Both the position numbers and the translations under genes were made by a program. The notes beneath the pieces were generated by a model. It was not told the DNA's origin. It saw only the letters and a list, made by a program, of their open reading frames with translations, and ran no database searches. From positions 1 to 5,599 of the forward strand of contig CANQMG010000075.1 in the NCBI GenBank assembly GCA_947624925.1: a stretch of DNA of 5,599 nucleotides, read 5' to 3'. The DNA is from an uncultured Clostridia bacterium. GTDB taxonomy: Bacteria > Bacillota > Clostridia > TANB77 > CAG-508. Shown in pieces: positions 1 to 5,529 of this stretch; the stretch's first letter is position 1, and every line of letters starts with the position of its first letter.

Positions 1-845
1 ATTACTTGTTTATTATCTTTAAATAAAAGTCCATAAAAATTTAAAAAGTAAATAAATAATGTTGCAGCAATTCTTTTATTTCCATCAACAAAAACATGGT
101 TTTTTACTATTAAATATAAAAAGTTGGAAGCTTTTTCTTCAATGCTACTATAAATATCTTGTTTTCCAAAACTTTGATACACATTATTAATGATAGATTC
201 TAATCCTTTATCTCTTTCTATACCAAATATTTCACTCTTTTCATTAAACTTTAATTTATGAATAATATTTAGACAATCTTGATATCCAATCATTCTATTA
301 TCAGTAGTAGTTCCTTTAATCTTTTTTAAAGTTTTATGATCATAATCATCTAGCAAATCTAATGCTTTTGAATAACTGCCTATTACTTTTAAAATTTCTT
401 TAGCATCATTTTCTTCTAATCGCTCATCAATTCTATTTGCTATATCAATTAATTTTATAGTTTTTTCTAGATAATCTAATCTTTTTTGATTAATTGCATA
501 TCCTTTTAACATATAATCTTTTAAGACTTTTGTTGCCCATTTTCTAAACTCAATACCATTTTGAGATTTTACACGATAACCAACAGATATAATCATATCC
601 AAATTATAATAATTAGTAGGCTTATCAGTAAATTCGGAATTTCCGAATTTAGTTAAAGTTTCACTTTCTTCAAGTTCACCTTCTTTATATATGTTTTTTA
701 TGTGTTCATTTATAGTAGATTTAGCTTTATCAAAAAGTTTAGCCATTTGTTCTTGAGTTAGCCATACAGTTTCATCTTTCATATTTACTTCTAGCTTAAC
801 ATCTTGATTTTCAAATATTATAATCTCGTTTTTTTCATCTAGCAT
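1..845 (-). CDS. RhuM-family protein with C-terminal Fic/Doc-like domain (3' end outside window)
   Basis: The frame is open from the ATG at 845-843 to the window edge (281 codons plus two bases). I recognise the virulence RhuM family, first named from a Salmonella pathogenicity island. Near the N-terminus WLTQEQMAKLF (residues 28-38), followed by a segment to about residue 51, looks like a helix-turn-helix. YYNLDMIISVGYRV (79-92) and FRKWATKVLKDYMLKGY (about 100-116) are family hallmarks resembling phage Bro/antirepressor domains. HVFVDGNKR (250-258) is a Fic/Doc-type active-site loop with His250, closer to Doc (HxFxDxNKR) than to classical Fic (HPFxxGNGR). The start is supported by AAGAAGGTG at 859-851, five bases upstream. 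Fic/Doc proteins modify targets with nucleotide-derived groups, but the target of RhuM is unknown. No antitoxin-like gene lies directly upstream. Family confidence is high; activity is inferred. Confidence 0.9.
   Translation of the reverse strand, partial: MLDEKNEIIIFENQDVKLEVNMKDETVWLTQEQMAKLFDKAKSTINEHIKNIYKEGELEESETLTKFGNSEFTDKPTNYYNLDMIISVGYRVKSQNGIEFRKWATKVLKDYMLKGYAINQKRLDYLEKTIKLIDIANRIDERLEENDAKEILKVIGSYSKALDLLDDYDHKTLKKIKGTTTDNRMIGYQDCLNIIHKLKFNEKSEIFGIERDKGLESIINNVYQSFGKQDIYSSIEEKASNFLYLIVKNHVFVDGNKRIAATLFIYFLNFYGLLFKDNKQV
629..651. repeat. 23-bp perfect palindrome inside the RhuM-family gene
   Basis: Two 11-base arms (629-639 and 641-651, core TTCGGAA/TTCCGAA) are exactly complementary around a single central T at 640. 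They fall within codons 65-73 of the RhuM-family gene, encoding part of TKFGNSEFT, between the HTH-like segment and the YYNLDMIISVGYRV block. I recall this as a variable stretch of the family. The arms contain more G/C than the surroundings. It could be a DNA-binding site, a cruciform or RNA hairpin, or an inserted palindromic repeat. Confidence 0.85.
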
Positions 846-1046
846 AGATTCACCTTCTTTTATATTTTATTATTTCAATTTAATTTTAACTATTAATTAA
901 AATATTTTCTAAAACTTATATTACACTAATTTTACACAAATTGGTTCACGAACTTAGCTTTTTAAACTAAATAATATTAAATAAAACTAAATAACATTAG
1001 ATAATATTTTAACATTTTTGCATAAAAAATACAAGGTTATTGAAAT
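846..1046. other. AT-rich non-coding region upstream of the RhuM-family gene
   Basis: No coding frame is convincing here. The region must contain the promoter of the RhuM-family gene (minus strand), but I cannot single out a good -35/-10 pair: TAATAT-like boxes near 915-925 lack a matching -35 at normal spacing. It also contains a weak all-AT inverted repeat (883-889 with 897-903), a short inverted pair GTTC-AC-GAAC near 945-954, and the tandem repeat at 964-1003. Confidence 0.5.
964..1003. repeat. Tandem direct repeat, 2 x 20 bp
   Basis: Copy 1 (964-983) is AAACTAAATAATATTAAATA and copy 2 (984-1003) is AAACTAAATAACATTAGATA: 18 of 20 positions match and the copies abut with no spacer. A third copy is not present. 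It lies about 120 bp upstream of the RhuM-family start and about 45 bp before the presumed end of the insertion-sequence remnant. It may be slippage in AT-rich DNA or a pair of regulator sites; nothing in the sequence decides. Confidence 0.7.
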
Positions 1047-1070
1047 GAGGCTATTGAAAAAGTAGCCCAA

Positions 1071-1115
1071 GAAAATAGTAAATTAGAAAATAATTTTTTC
1101 TAATCCGCTATTTTT
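1071..1115 (+). terminator. AT-rich hairpin with T tract near the IS end
   Basis: The left arm is AAAATAG (1072-1078) plus ATTAGAAAA (1082-1090). The right arm is TTTTCTAAT (1096-1104) plus CTATTTT (1108-1114). The loop is TAATT (1091-1095), with a three-base internal mismatch on each side. More T residues follow (1115-1116). It could stop transcription entering the insertion sequence from outside, as such end hairpins often do. The stem is low in GC, so terminator strength is uncertain. Confidence 0.4.
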
Positions 1116-1137
1116 TGTGTACTAAAATAATCAAAAA

Positions 1138-1146
1138 TGATACAAT
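1138..1146 (+). promoter_or_regulatory. Possible extended -10 promoter for the transposase remnant
   Basis: TGATACAAT at 1138-1146 fits an extended -10 element (TGnTAnAAT) and lies 21 bases before the ATG at 1168. No good -35 is found at 16-18 bases, which is tolerable for extended -10 promoters. AT-rich DNA gives such matches by chance, so this is a weak call. Confidence 0.3.
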
Positions 1147-1167
1147 TAACATAGGGTTGATATAACT

Positions 1168-1284
1168 ATGTTAAAAACAAATAATCAATTAGAAATATGT
1201 TTAAGTTCACATGCATTACTGTTTGATATTTTAATAGAAAAAAATAATTTTTTGACACAACTAAAAGATATTGTTGACTTTTAA
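1168..1284 (+). pseudogene. 5' remnant of an IS1182-family transposase gene
   Basis: This 38-codon frame (stop TAA at 1282-1284) begins MLKTNNQLEICLSSHALLFD and ends FLTQLKDIVDF. The pattern, a short polar start, then an L(F/Y)DxxI segment, N-N-x-L, and K-x-I-V-D-F, matches my memory of the N-terminus of IS1182-type transposases, which typically continue past VDF for another 400 or more residues. Here the reading stops directly after VDF, so the catalytic DDE domain is absent and the product cannot transpose anything. It is the only plus-strand coding remnant in a minus-strand neighbourhood, which fits an inserted element. Identity rests on recalled similarity. Confidence 0.6.
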
Positions 1285-1361
1285 AAAACTAAATTCCAGT
1301 GGTAAGAACCAATCCATGCTATTTTTTTATCTATACTATCACTTATTTCTTGTAGTGGCAT
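1281..1361 (-). CDS. Short SD-led ORF, probably the 5' stub of a truncated gene
   Basis: The 26-residue frame starts MPLQEISDSIDKKIAWIGSY and stops at 1283-1281. I do not recognise it. A perfect AAGGAGG (1372-1366) sits four bases before the ATG, a strong initiation signal for so short a frame. The stop overlaps, on the opposite strand, the stop of the transposase remnant at 1284, so the frame ends at a DNA junction. The simplest reading is that a longer gene lost its 3' part when the insertion sequence inserted and then deleted. Just upstream a second frame ends SKVGDIYVNGTRF at a TAA (1373-1371) immediately before the SD, the spacing seen between operon genes, so a decayed partner gene may also be present. 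A genuine small peptide is the alternative. Confidence 0.35.
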   Translation of the reverse strand: MPLQEISDSIDKKIAWIGSYHWNLVF

Positions 1362-1471
1362 CTTTCCTCCTTAAAATCTTGTGCCATTGACGTAGATATC
1401 TCCAACTTTTGAATTTCTTCACATGGATAAAAATAGCAATTATTTTAACATGTCTCTATTTATATATTATA
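1362..1471. other. Non-coding remnant stretch downstream of the serine hydrolase gene
   Basis: The stretch holds the SD of the short ORF and a broken inverted repeat, ACATG/CATGT (1421-1425 with 1449-1453) enclosing AAAATA/TATTTT (1430-1435 with 1441-1446). On the minus strand this hairpin comes about 20 bases after the hydrolase stop, but no T tract follows in that direction, so it is a poor terminator. Frames here are short and interrupted. Confidence 0.4.
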
Positions 1472-2338
1472 TTATTTTATTTTTCCTCTGTTTTGTTCAA
1501 AAGACTCAAATAATAATTTACTTATTCTAGCCCCTAATAAACTTGCTGGATTATCGCAATAAAAGTAATGATTTGAAAAATTATTGATAAAAATACTTAC
1601 AATATAATTTCCAAATTTTGTAGATATAATTCCACCATCATTTCTACAATTAACTATATCATTTCTACCTTCATTTCCAAGTCCTCCACTTTTTGATGCT
1701 ATATAATTTATAAAACCTTGATTAGTTCCTCTTTCTTCTAAATATTTAGGTGATAAAAACCTTGTTAGCATTTCATTATATTTTTGATGCGATAAAATTT
1801 CAATTATTTCATCGCACAAATTAGATGTTAATATTTCTTTATTTAATAGCATTTTATATATCTTAACATATTCATAAGCAGTTGTTATTCCGATCGTATT
1901 ATATTTTTCAAAATCTATTTTTTTAGCAATTAATTCTGTATTATTAAATCCTAATTTTTTTATTGTATTATTTATTTTGTCAAATCCTAAATATTCAATC
2001 ATTTTATTAGTAGCGATATTATCGCTAACAATCATCATTAAAATTGCCATATTTTTAGATGTTAGAGTTAAGTTATCTAAATATTGTATTATTCCACTAC
2101 CATTTGCTACATAGTCATTCTTATTATCATATATAAGCATATCATTTCTAGATATTTCATTTCTTAATATTTGATTATAATACTCAATTAGTACAAATAT
2201 TTTTATACAACTTGCTGTTTCCACAATTGTATTTTCATTAATTTTAATTTCATTATTATAATCATCAATAGCATATAAACTTATATTTCCTTCAAATTTA
2301 TTAATTAATTGTTTTATATCATTTTCACAATTTATCAT
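1472..2338 (-). CDS. Serine hydrolase of the class A beta-lactamase fold, no signal peptide
   Basis: The protein has 288 residues, near the usual length of a mature class A beta-lactamase. The three active-site motifs are in order and at near-normal spacing: S43-C-I-K46 (SxxK, nucleophile and base), S105-D106-N107 (SDN) and K216-S217-G218 (KSG). GITTAYEYVKIYKMLL (150-165) resembles the helix after the omega loop. The region before it (IDFEKYNTIG, 141-150) is short and gives no clear ExxxN deacylation pair, only E144-K-Y-N147. The N-terminus is polar, with no signal peptide or lipobox, so the protein is probably cytoplasmic and may not be a resistance enzyme. The start is supported by AGGAG (2352-2348), nine bases upstream. 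It is probably its own transcription unit, with a promoter at 2366-2394. It could be an esterase, an amide hydrolase or a penicillin-binding relative. Confidence 0.85.
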   Translation of the reverse strand: MINCENDIKQLINKFEGNISLYAIDDYNNEIKINENTIVETASCIKIFVLIEYYNQILRNEISRNDMLIYDNKNDYVANGSGIIQYLDNLTLTSKNMAILMMIVSDNIATNKMIEYLGFDKINNTIKKLGFNNTELIAKKIDFEKYNTIGITTAYEYVKIYKMLLNKEILTSNLCDEIIEILSHQKYNEMLTRFLSPKYLEERGTNQGFINYIASKSGGLGNEGRNDIVNCRNDGGIISTKFGNYIVSIFINNFSNHYFYCDNPASLLGARISKLLFESFEQNRGKIK

Positions 2339-2365
2339 ACAATCTTACTCCTAAATCTCTATTAT

Positions 2366-2394
2366 AATATATAAATAATTTTAAATATTTACAA
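2366..2394 (-). promoter_or_regulatory. Predicted sigma-A promoter of the serine hydrolase gene
   Basis: Reading the minus strand, TTGTAA (2394-2389) and TATATT (2371-2366) are separated by 17 bases. An overlapping TATAAT at 2366-2361 is an alternative -10. Transcription would start about 15-25 bases before the ribosome binding site. It lies in the 89-base gap after the ABC permease gene, which shows no convincing terminator, so some read-through from the ABC operon is also possible. Confidence 0.5.
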
Positions 2395-2427
2395 GGTATA
2401 ATCCGTATTATTTTCCTATTTTTATTG

Positions 2428-3222
2428 TTAGCTTCCTGTACTTCTATACTTTTTTAAAGCAAAATTCCAAATTTTTATTGCAATTATCCAAAGAATAATC
2501 ATAATTATTGGAGCAATATAAATCATATTTGAGTTCATTCTTAAATAATTCATTGTTGGATAATATGCTACAAAAGCAAATGGTAATATCACTGTTATCA
2601 AAATTTTTATAAACTTGTTATATATATCTAGTGGATACTGTGAAAATGTATATACTCTATAAAACGACCATATAACTTCATTTGACCTGTATGTCCAGAA
2701 TGATGCAATACTAAATATTGTATTTATTGATCCTATAATAGCTGCACCAACAATACTGAAAAATACTATTTTCAGTATTAGAATCATCGTAATAGGAATA
2801 GAAAGTTTTATTAGCATTATAATTGTCAAAAATAATCCTAATCCAAAATAGCCAAGTGAAGTAAATGCTTTTGATGATCCAATTATAGATATTAATGGAT
2901 GGACTGGTCTTAATAGAATTTTATCAAATTCTCCATTTTTTATATATTTAGGTCCAATATCATATAATGCATCAAAACAAAAATCAGAAATTCCTATTGA
3001 TATTAATGTTACTCCATATAATAAAAGTATTTGCATGAAATTCCATCCAGCTAAATTATCTGTATTTTGAAAAATTATACATATAAAGATAATTTCTACT
3101 AATTGGGTAACTATTTGAGATACCATACCTACAATACAATCCAATCTGTAAATTAACATTTCTTTTAATGATGCTTTCAAAAAAGATAAGTACAAACTAA
3201 TATTATCAAATATCTTTGTCAT
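2428..3222 (-). CDS. ABC-2 type transporter permease subunit (COG3694-like)
   Basis: This is an integral membrane half of an ABC exporter. I place the start at the ATG 3222-3220 (264 residues), because GGAGG at 3232-3228 lies five bases before it; the upstream in-frame ATG at 3234 overlaps this SD and the previous gene. Hydrophobic segments are near residues 28-51, 62-80, 118-140, 143-175, 204-222 and 233-252, giving about six spans. GEFDKILLRPVHPL (97-110) is the conserved cytoplasmic G-x-x-D-x-x-L-x-R-P motif of this permease family, and ILPFAFVAYYP (212-222) is a second family signature. It follows the partner permease gene by one base and is the last gene of the ATPase-permease-permease operon. 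The substrate is unknown. As I recall, a related three-gene system in Synechocystis exports viologens, which does not fix the substrate here. Confidence 0.9.
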   Translation of the reverse strand: MTKIFDNISLYLSFLKASLKEMLIYRLDCIVGMVSQIVTQLVEIIFICIIFQNTDNLAGWNFMQILLLYGVTLISIGISDFCFDALYDIGPKYIKNGEFDKILLRPVHPLISIIGSSKAFTSLGYFGLGLFLTIIMLIKLSIPITMILILKIVFFSIVGAAIIGSINTIFSIASFWTYRSNEVIWSFYRVYTFSQYPLDIYNKFIKILITVILPFAFVAYYPTMNYLRMNSNMIYIAPIIMIILWIIAIKIWNFALKKYRSTGS

Positions 3223-3223
3223 T

Positions 3224-4014
3224 TTAACCTCCATTTATTGTAACTTTTTTTACTGCATGATTAAAAAACAATTTAGCCAGTATATATAATATCATAATCC
3301 ATAAAACTTGTTTCATTACTATAAATGATATTTCATTAATTGTAATTTGACCCAACCATATATTTATAGGTGTATAAATTAATTCTTTAAATGGTAATAT
3401 ATTAGCTATATTTTGAAACCATGTAGGAAACAATGTTATTGGAGCAATAAGTCCAGAAAATATTGATATAATAGATTTTCTTAATATTTGCATTCCCCAT
3501 ATTGAACTACTATAAAATCCAACTGTACCTACTATCATTGTAATAAAGAACGTAATTGGAATGCCTAATAATATCACAATAATAAATAATAAGAAGTTTA
3601 TAAAACTTACTGGTAATGTAATACTCCAAAATAAACTACAAATGATGAAAGTTGCCATTCCTACCACTAATGCAAATCCCATTTCTCCAATATTTACTCC
3701 AAAATAATACTGGAAGTACGACAATGGATTTAATAGTTCTTTATTAATATTTCCATTTCTAATAGAGTATGCATATCTTCATTTACACCCCAACAGCTTA
3801 TAGAACTTAATGTAAATACTAAAATATAATATGTAGTCATTTGTTCTATTGTATATTCTCCAACATTTCCTGTTTGATTATATATAGCTTGCCATACAAA
3901 AATATATACTACAATTTCAACAATCCTGTTTAATGTCCATAAATAAAAATTTGATTTATATATATTATATTGATTAAATTGCATTTTTCCTAATGCTAAC
4001 ATACTTTTTAACAT
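3224..4014 (-). pseudogene. ABC-2 type transporter permease (COG4587-like), broken by a one-base frameshift
   Basis: Two frames make one gene. From the ATG at 4014-4012, 81 residues (MLKSMLALGK to GVNEDM) read normally to 3772. In that frame the text then becomes HTLLEMEILIKNY and stops at 3732-3730. Moving to the next frame at G3772 gives AYSIRNGNINKELLNPLSYF and continues to the stop at 3226-3224. The join restores the family motif R-N-G-x-I-x-x-x-L-L-x-P, the counterpart of GEFDKILLRPVHPL in the second permease, and a total of about 263 residues, the normal length. One base appears to be missing around ATGCAT (expected ATGGCAT-like). The 3' part has no usable start of its own: the first candidate is a TTG at 3724 without an SD. 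The gene start has AAGGAG (4027-4022) and overlaps the ATPase stop by seven bases. No slippery heptamer is visible, so a mutation or sequencing error is likelier than programmed frameshifting. Confidence 0.88.
3228..3232 (-). promoter_or_regulatory. Ribosome binding site that decides the permease start
   Basis: GGAGG on the minus strand at 3232-3228 lies five bases before the ATG at 3222 and inside the last codons (Gly-Gly) of the upstream permease reading frame. The earlier ATG at 3234 has no comparable signal, so the shorter start is preferred and translation of the two permeases is probably coupled. Confidence 0.75.
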
Positions 4015-4997
4015 TTGTGTACTCCTTTATATATTTCTTTTAATATATCTTCCAATTCCGCTTCTTTTATGTGTATATCATCTATTATACAGTAAGTAGA
4101 TATTTCATTCATTAATTTAATTATAGTAGTTTCATCATGCATAAACTTAACTTTCAAACTTTTCTCATTTTCTTCCAATATAATAGCATTATCTAGGTTA
4201 GATATATTTTTCTTTTTTGAATTTATAATAAATTCAGCAATAACATATTTCCCATAAGTATCTTTAAATTTTTGTTTTTCTCCATCATAAATTATTTGAC
4301 CTTTATCTAAAAGTATTATTCTATCACATACATCTTCTATATCATTTAAATCATGTGTTGTTAATATTACTGTCGTTTTCTTTTCTTTATTTATATCTTT
4401 AATAAATTTCCTTATGTTTTCTTTAACAAAAACATCTAATCCTATTGTTGGCTCATCTAAATATACTATTTTCGGACTATGTAAAAAAGTTGCTGCAATT
4501 TCACATCTCATTTTTTGACCTAAGCTTAAATTTTTAACTTGTTTTTCTAATAAATCCCCTAAATCTAAAATATCTGTAAATCTTTTTAAATTTTTTCTAT
4601 ACTCATTTTCTGGTATCTTATACATTTTTTTTATTAATCTAAAAGACTCAATTACAGGTAAATCCCACCACAATTGTGTTTTTTGTCCAAAAACTGCACC
4701 TATATTTTTATTATTTTCTATTCTTTTTTCATTTGGAACTATTCCATTTGCTAAAATTTTACCAGATGTAGGCGTTAATAATCCTGTAAGCATTTTTATC
4801 GTGGTTGATTTTCCTGCTCCATTTTCTCCAATATAGCCTACTAATTCGCCTTCTTCTATATTGAAGTTTATTCCATTAACTGCTGTAACATAGTTATATT
4901 TAGGCTTTATTAAATTTTTAAAATATCCTTTTATTCCATCTTCTTTCTCTATGATTTTATATGTTTTTACTAAATCTTTAACTTCTATAATTGGCAT
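4008..4997 (-). CDS. ABC transporter ATP-binding protein (COG4586-like)
   Basis: The 329-residue nucleotide-binding subunit energises the exporter formed with the two downstream permeases, on the cytoplasmic face of the membrane. All catalytic motifs are intact: Walker A GENGAGKST (57-65), Q-loop Gln105 in FGQKTQLWWDLP, signature LSLGQ (157-161), Walker B IVYLDEPTIGLD (177-188) with Asp181 and Glu182, and the switch His215 in LTTHD. The FGQ-QLWWDLP segment and the insertion before residue 40 (YFKNLIKPKYNYVTAVNGI) are typical of this exporter subfamily. Residues from about 250 form a C-terminal accessory domain. The start is supported by AAGGAG (5010-5005), seven bases upstream. It is the first gene of the operon, behind the promoter at 5048-5076; its stop overlaps the first permease start (ATGTTAA). 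The ATPase is intact although its permease partner is frameshifted. Confidence 0.95.
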   Translation of the reverse strand: MPIIEVKDLVKTYKIIEKEDGIKGYFKNLIKPKYNYVTAVNGINFNIEEGELVGYIGENGAGKSTTIKMLTGLLTPTSGKILANGIVPNEKRIENNKNIGAVFGQKTQLWWDLPVIESFRLIKKMYKIPENEYRKNLKRFTDILDLGDLLEKQVKNLSLGQKMRCEIAATFLHSPKIVYLDEPTIGLDVFVKENIRKFIKDINKEKKTTVILTTHDLNDIEDVCDRIILLDKGQIIYDGEKQKFKDTYGKYVIAEFIINSKKKNISNLDNAIILEENEKSLKVKFMHDETTIIKLMNEISTYCIIDDIHIKEAELEDILKEIYKGVHKC

Positions 4998-5047
4998 TTT
5001 TTCTCTCCTTTTGCCTTATCCTTTTTTTAATTTATTATTATGCCTAA

Positions 5048-5076
5048 ATTATATCAATTTTACTCAATGTTTTCAA
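5048..5076 (-). promoter_or_regulatory. Predicted sigma-A promoter of the ABC transporter operon
   Basis: Minus strand: TTGAAA (5076-5071), a 17-base spacer, then a consensus TATAAT (5053-5048). Transcription would begin near 5041-5043, giving a leader of about 45 bases before the ATPase start at 4997. This is the best promoter match in the window. No operator-like inverted repeat overlaps it that I can see. Confidence 0.75.
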
Positions 5077-5208
5077 CATGATTTCAGCGTTTTTAATGAC
5101 TTTTGACAGGATTCGAGGAGTATATTAAATTGTTAAGATGAATGAGAAAATATTATCCTTATTAGAAATCAAAATGTTATGTTTACCGTCATTTCCATAG
5201 GTCGCCTT
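5077..5208. other. Intergenic region between the phosphatase remnant and the ABC operon promoter
   Basis: I find no hairpin followed by T residues that would terminate the phosphatase transcript. A 20-codon plus-strand frame (5138-5200, starting MNEKILSLLEIKML) has no well-placed ribosome binding site (GAGGAG is about 18 bases upstream) and is not called as a gene. Confidence 0.4.
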
Positions 5209-5529
5209 TTATAATTCATAATTGTAAATTCTGCAATTTTCATTAATATTAGTTGAGTTCCCGTTTTCTGGTACTCCATTAAAATACCAATAAATCGCTC
5301 TCGATGTTCCCCCATGAGTGACTATTAAAATATTTTCATTTCTATTACTTGATTTTAATTCATTTAAAAACTCTGATATTCTTTCATATACACTTTTCAT
5401 ACTTTCTAGTTTTGGATATAATTTATATGAGTTATAATTCCAAAATTCATTCCATTTTAGTTGTTCAAAAGGAATTTTTTCATATATTCCCATATTAGTT
5501 TCGCCATGTCTAATGACATATAATTTCAT
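5209..5529 (-). CDS. Histidine phosphatase (phosphoglycerate mutase-like), internally deleted
   Basis: The 106-residue frame has the two ends of the histidine phosphatase fold. MKLYVIRHGETN (1-12) carries the RHGE motif with the phosphate-accepting His8, and ILIVTHGGTSRAIYWYFNG (67-85) carries the second catalytic His72. Members are usually about 180-220 residues long. Here the sequence jumps from TNMG (11-14) to IYEKIPFEQLKWNEFWNYN (15-33), which normally lies well past the middle. The missing part includes the SSPLxRAxQTA segment whose arginine binds phosphate, so the product is probably inactive although the frame is kept. It starts with AGGAG (5541-5537), seven bases before the ATG, and overlaps the upstream gene's stop by one base. 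Substrate unknown; functionally it may be a pseudogene. Confidence 0.8.
   Translation of the reverse strand: MKLYVIRHGETNMGIYEKIPFEQLKWNEFWNYNSYKLYPKLESMKSVYERISEFLNELKSSNRNENILIVTHGGTSRAIYWYFNGVPENGNSTNINENCRIYNYEL

Larger units (their letters stand above)
1047..1284 (+). mobile_element. Left-end remnant of an IS1182-type insertion sequence
   Basis: The element is inferred from the transposase-like start at 1168-1284 and the structured DNA before it. GAGGCTATTGAAAAAGTAGC at 1047-1066 resembles, from memory, terminal repeats of this group; it folds as GGCTATT/AGTAGCC (1049-1055 with 1061-1067, one G-T pair). A second longer hairpin follows at 1071-1115. No right end, no matching inverted repeat and no target duplication are visible, so only about 240 bp of an element normally around 1.5-2 kb remain. 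The left boundary is approximate. Confidence 0.45.

Noticed and set aside
883..903. Inverted repeat ATTTTAA/TTAAAAT as terminator or operator
   Set aside because: Arms are made only of A and T in an AT-rich region, with no T tract in a useful place.
945..954. GTTC-AC-GAAC inverted pair as a LexA-like operator
   Set aside because: The Firmicute LexA box is GAAC-N4-GTTC; here the half-sites are in the opposite order with a two-base gap, and four-base arms are common by chance.
2339..2427. Terminator between the ABC operon and the serine hydrolase
   Set aside because: Only a five-base ATAAT/ATTAT stem without a T run can be formed, too weak to call.
3223..3234. Longer start (ATG at 3234, adding MEVK) for the second permease
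   Set aside because: This ATG overlaps the upstream gene and has no SD, while GGAGG is ideally placed for the ATG at 3222.
3224..3724. Separate 166-residue membrane protein beginning at a TTG codon
   Set aside because: The frame is the C-terminal part of the frameshifted permease; family sequence continues upstream of the TTG into the N-terminal piece and no SD precedes it.
3733..3781. Programmed -1 frameshifting in the permease gene
   Set aside because: No X-XXY-YYZ slippery heptamer or downstream stem is visible at the point where the family motif demands the shift.
5138..5200. Plus-strand 20-codon frame starting MNEKILSLLEIKML
   Set aside because: The start resembles common small clostridial proteins, but the frame is very short, has no ribosome binding site at proper spacing, and stands alone against minus-strand neighbours.
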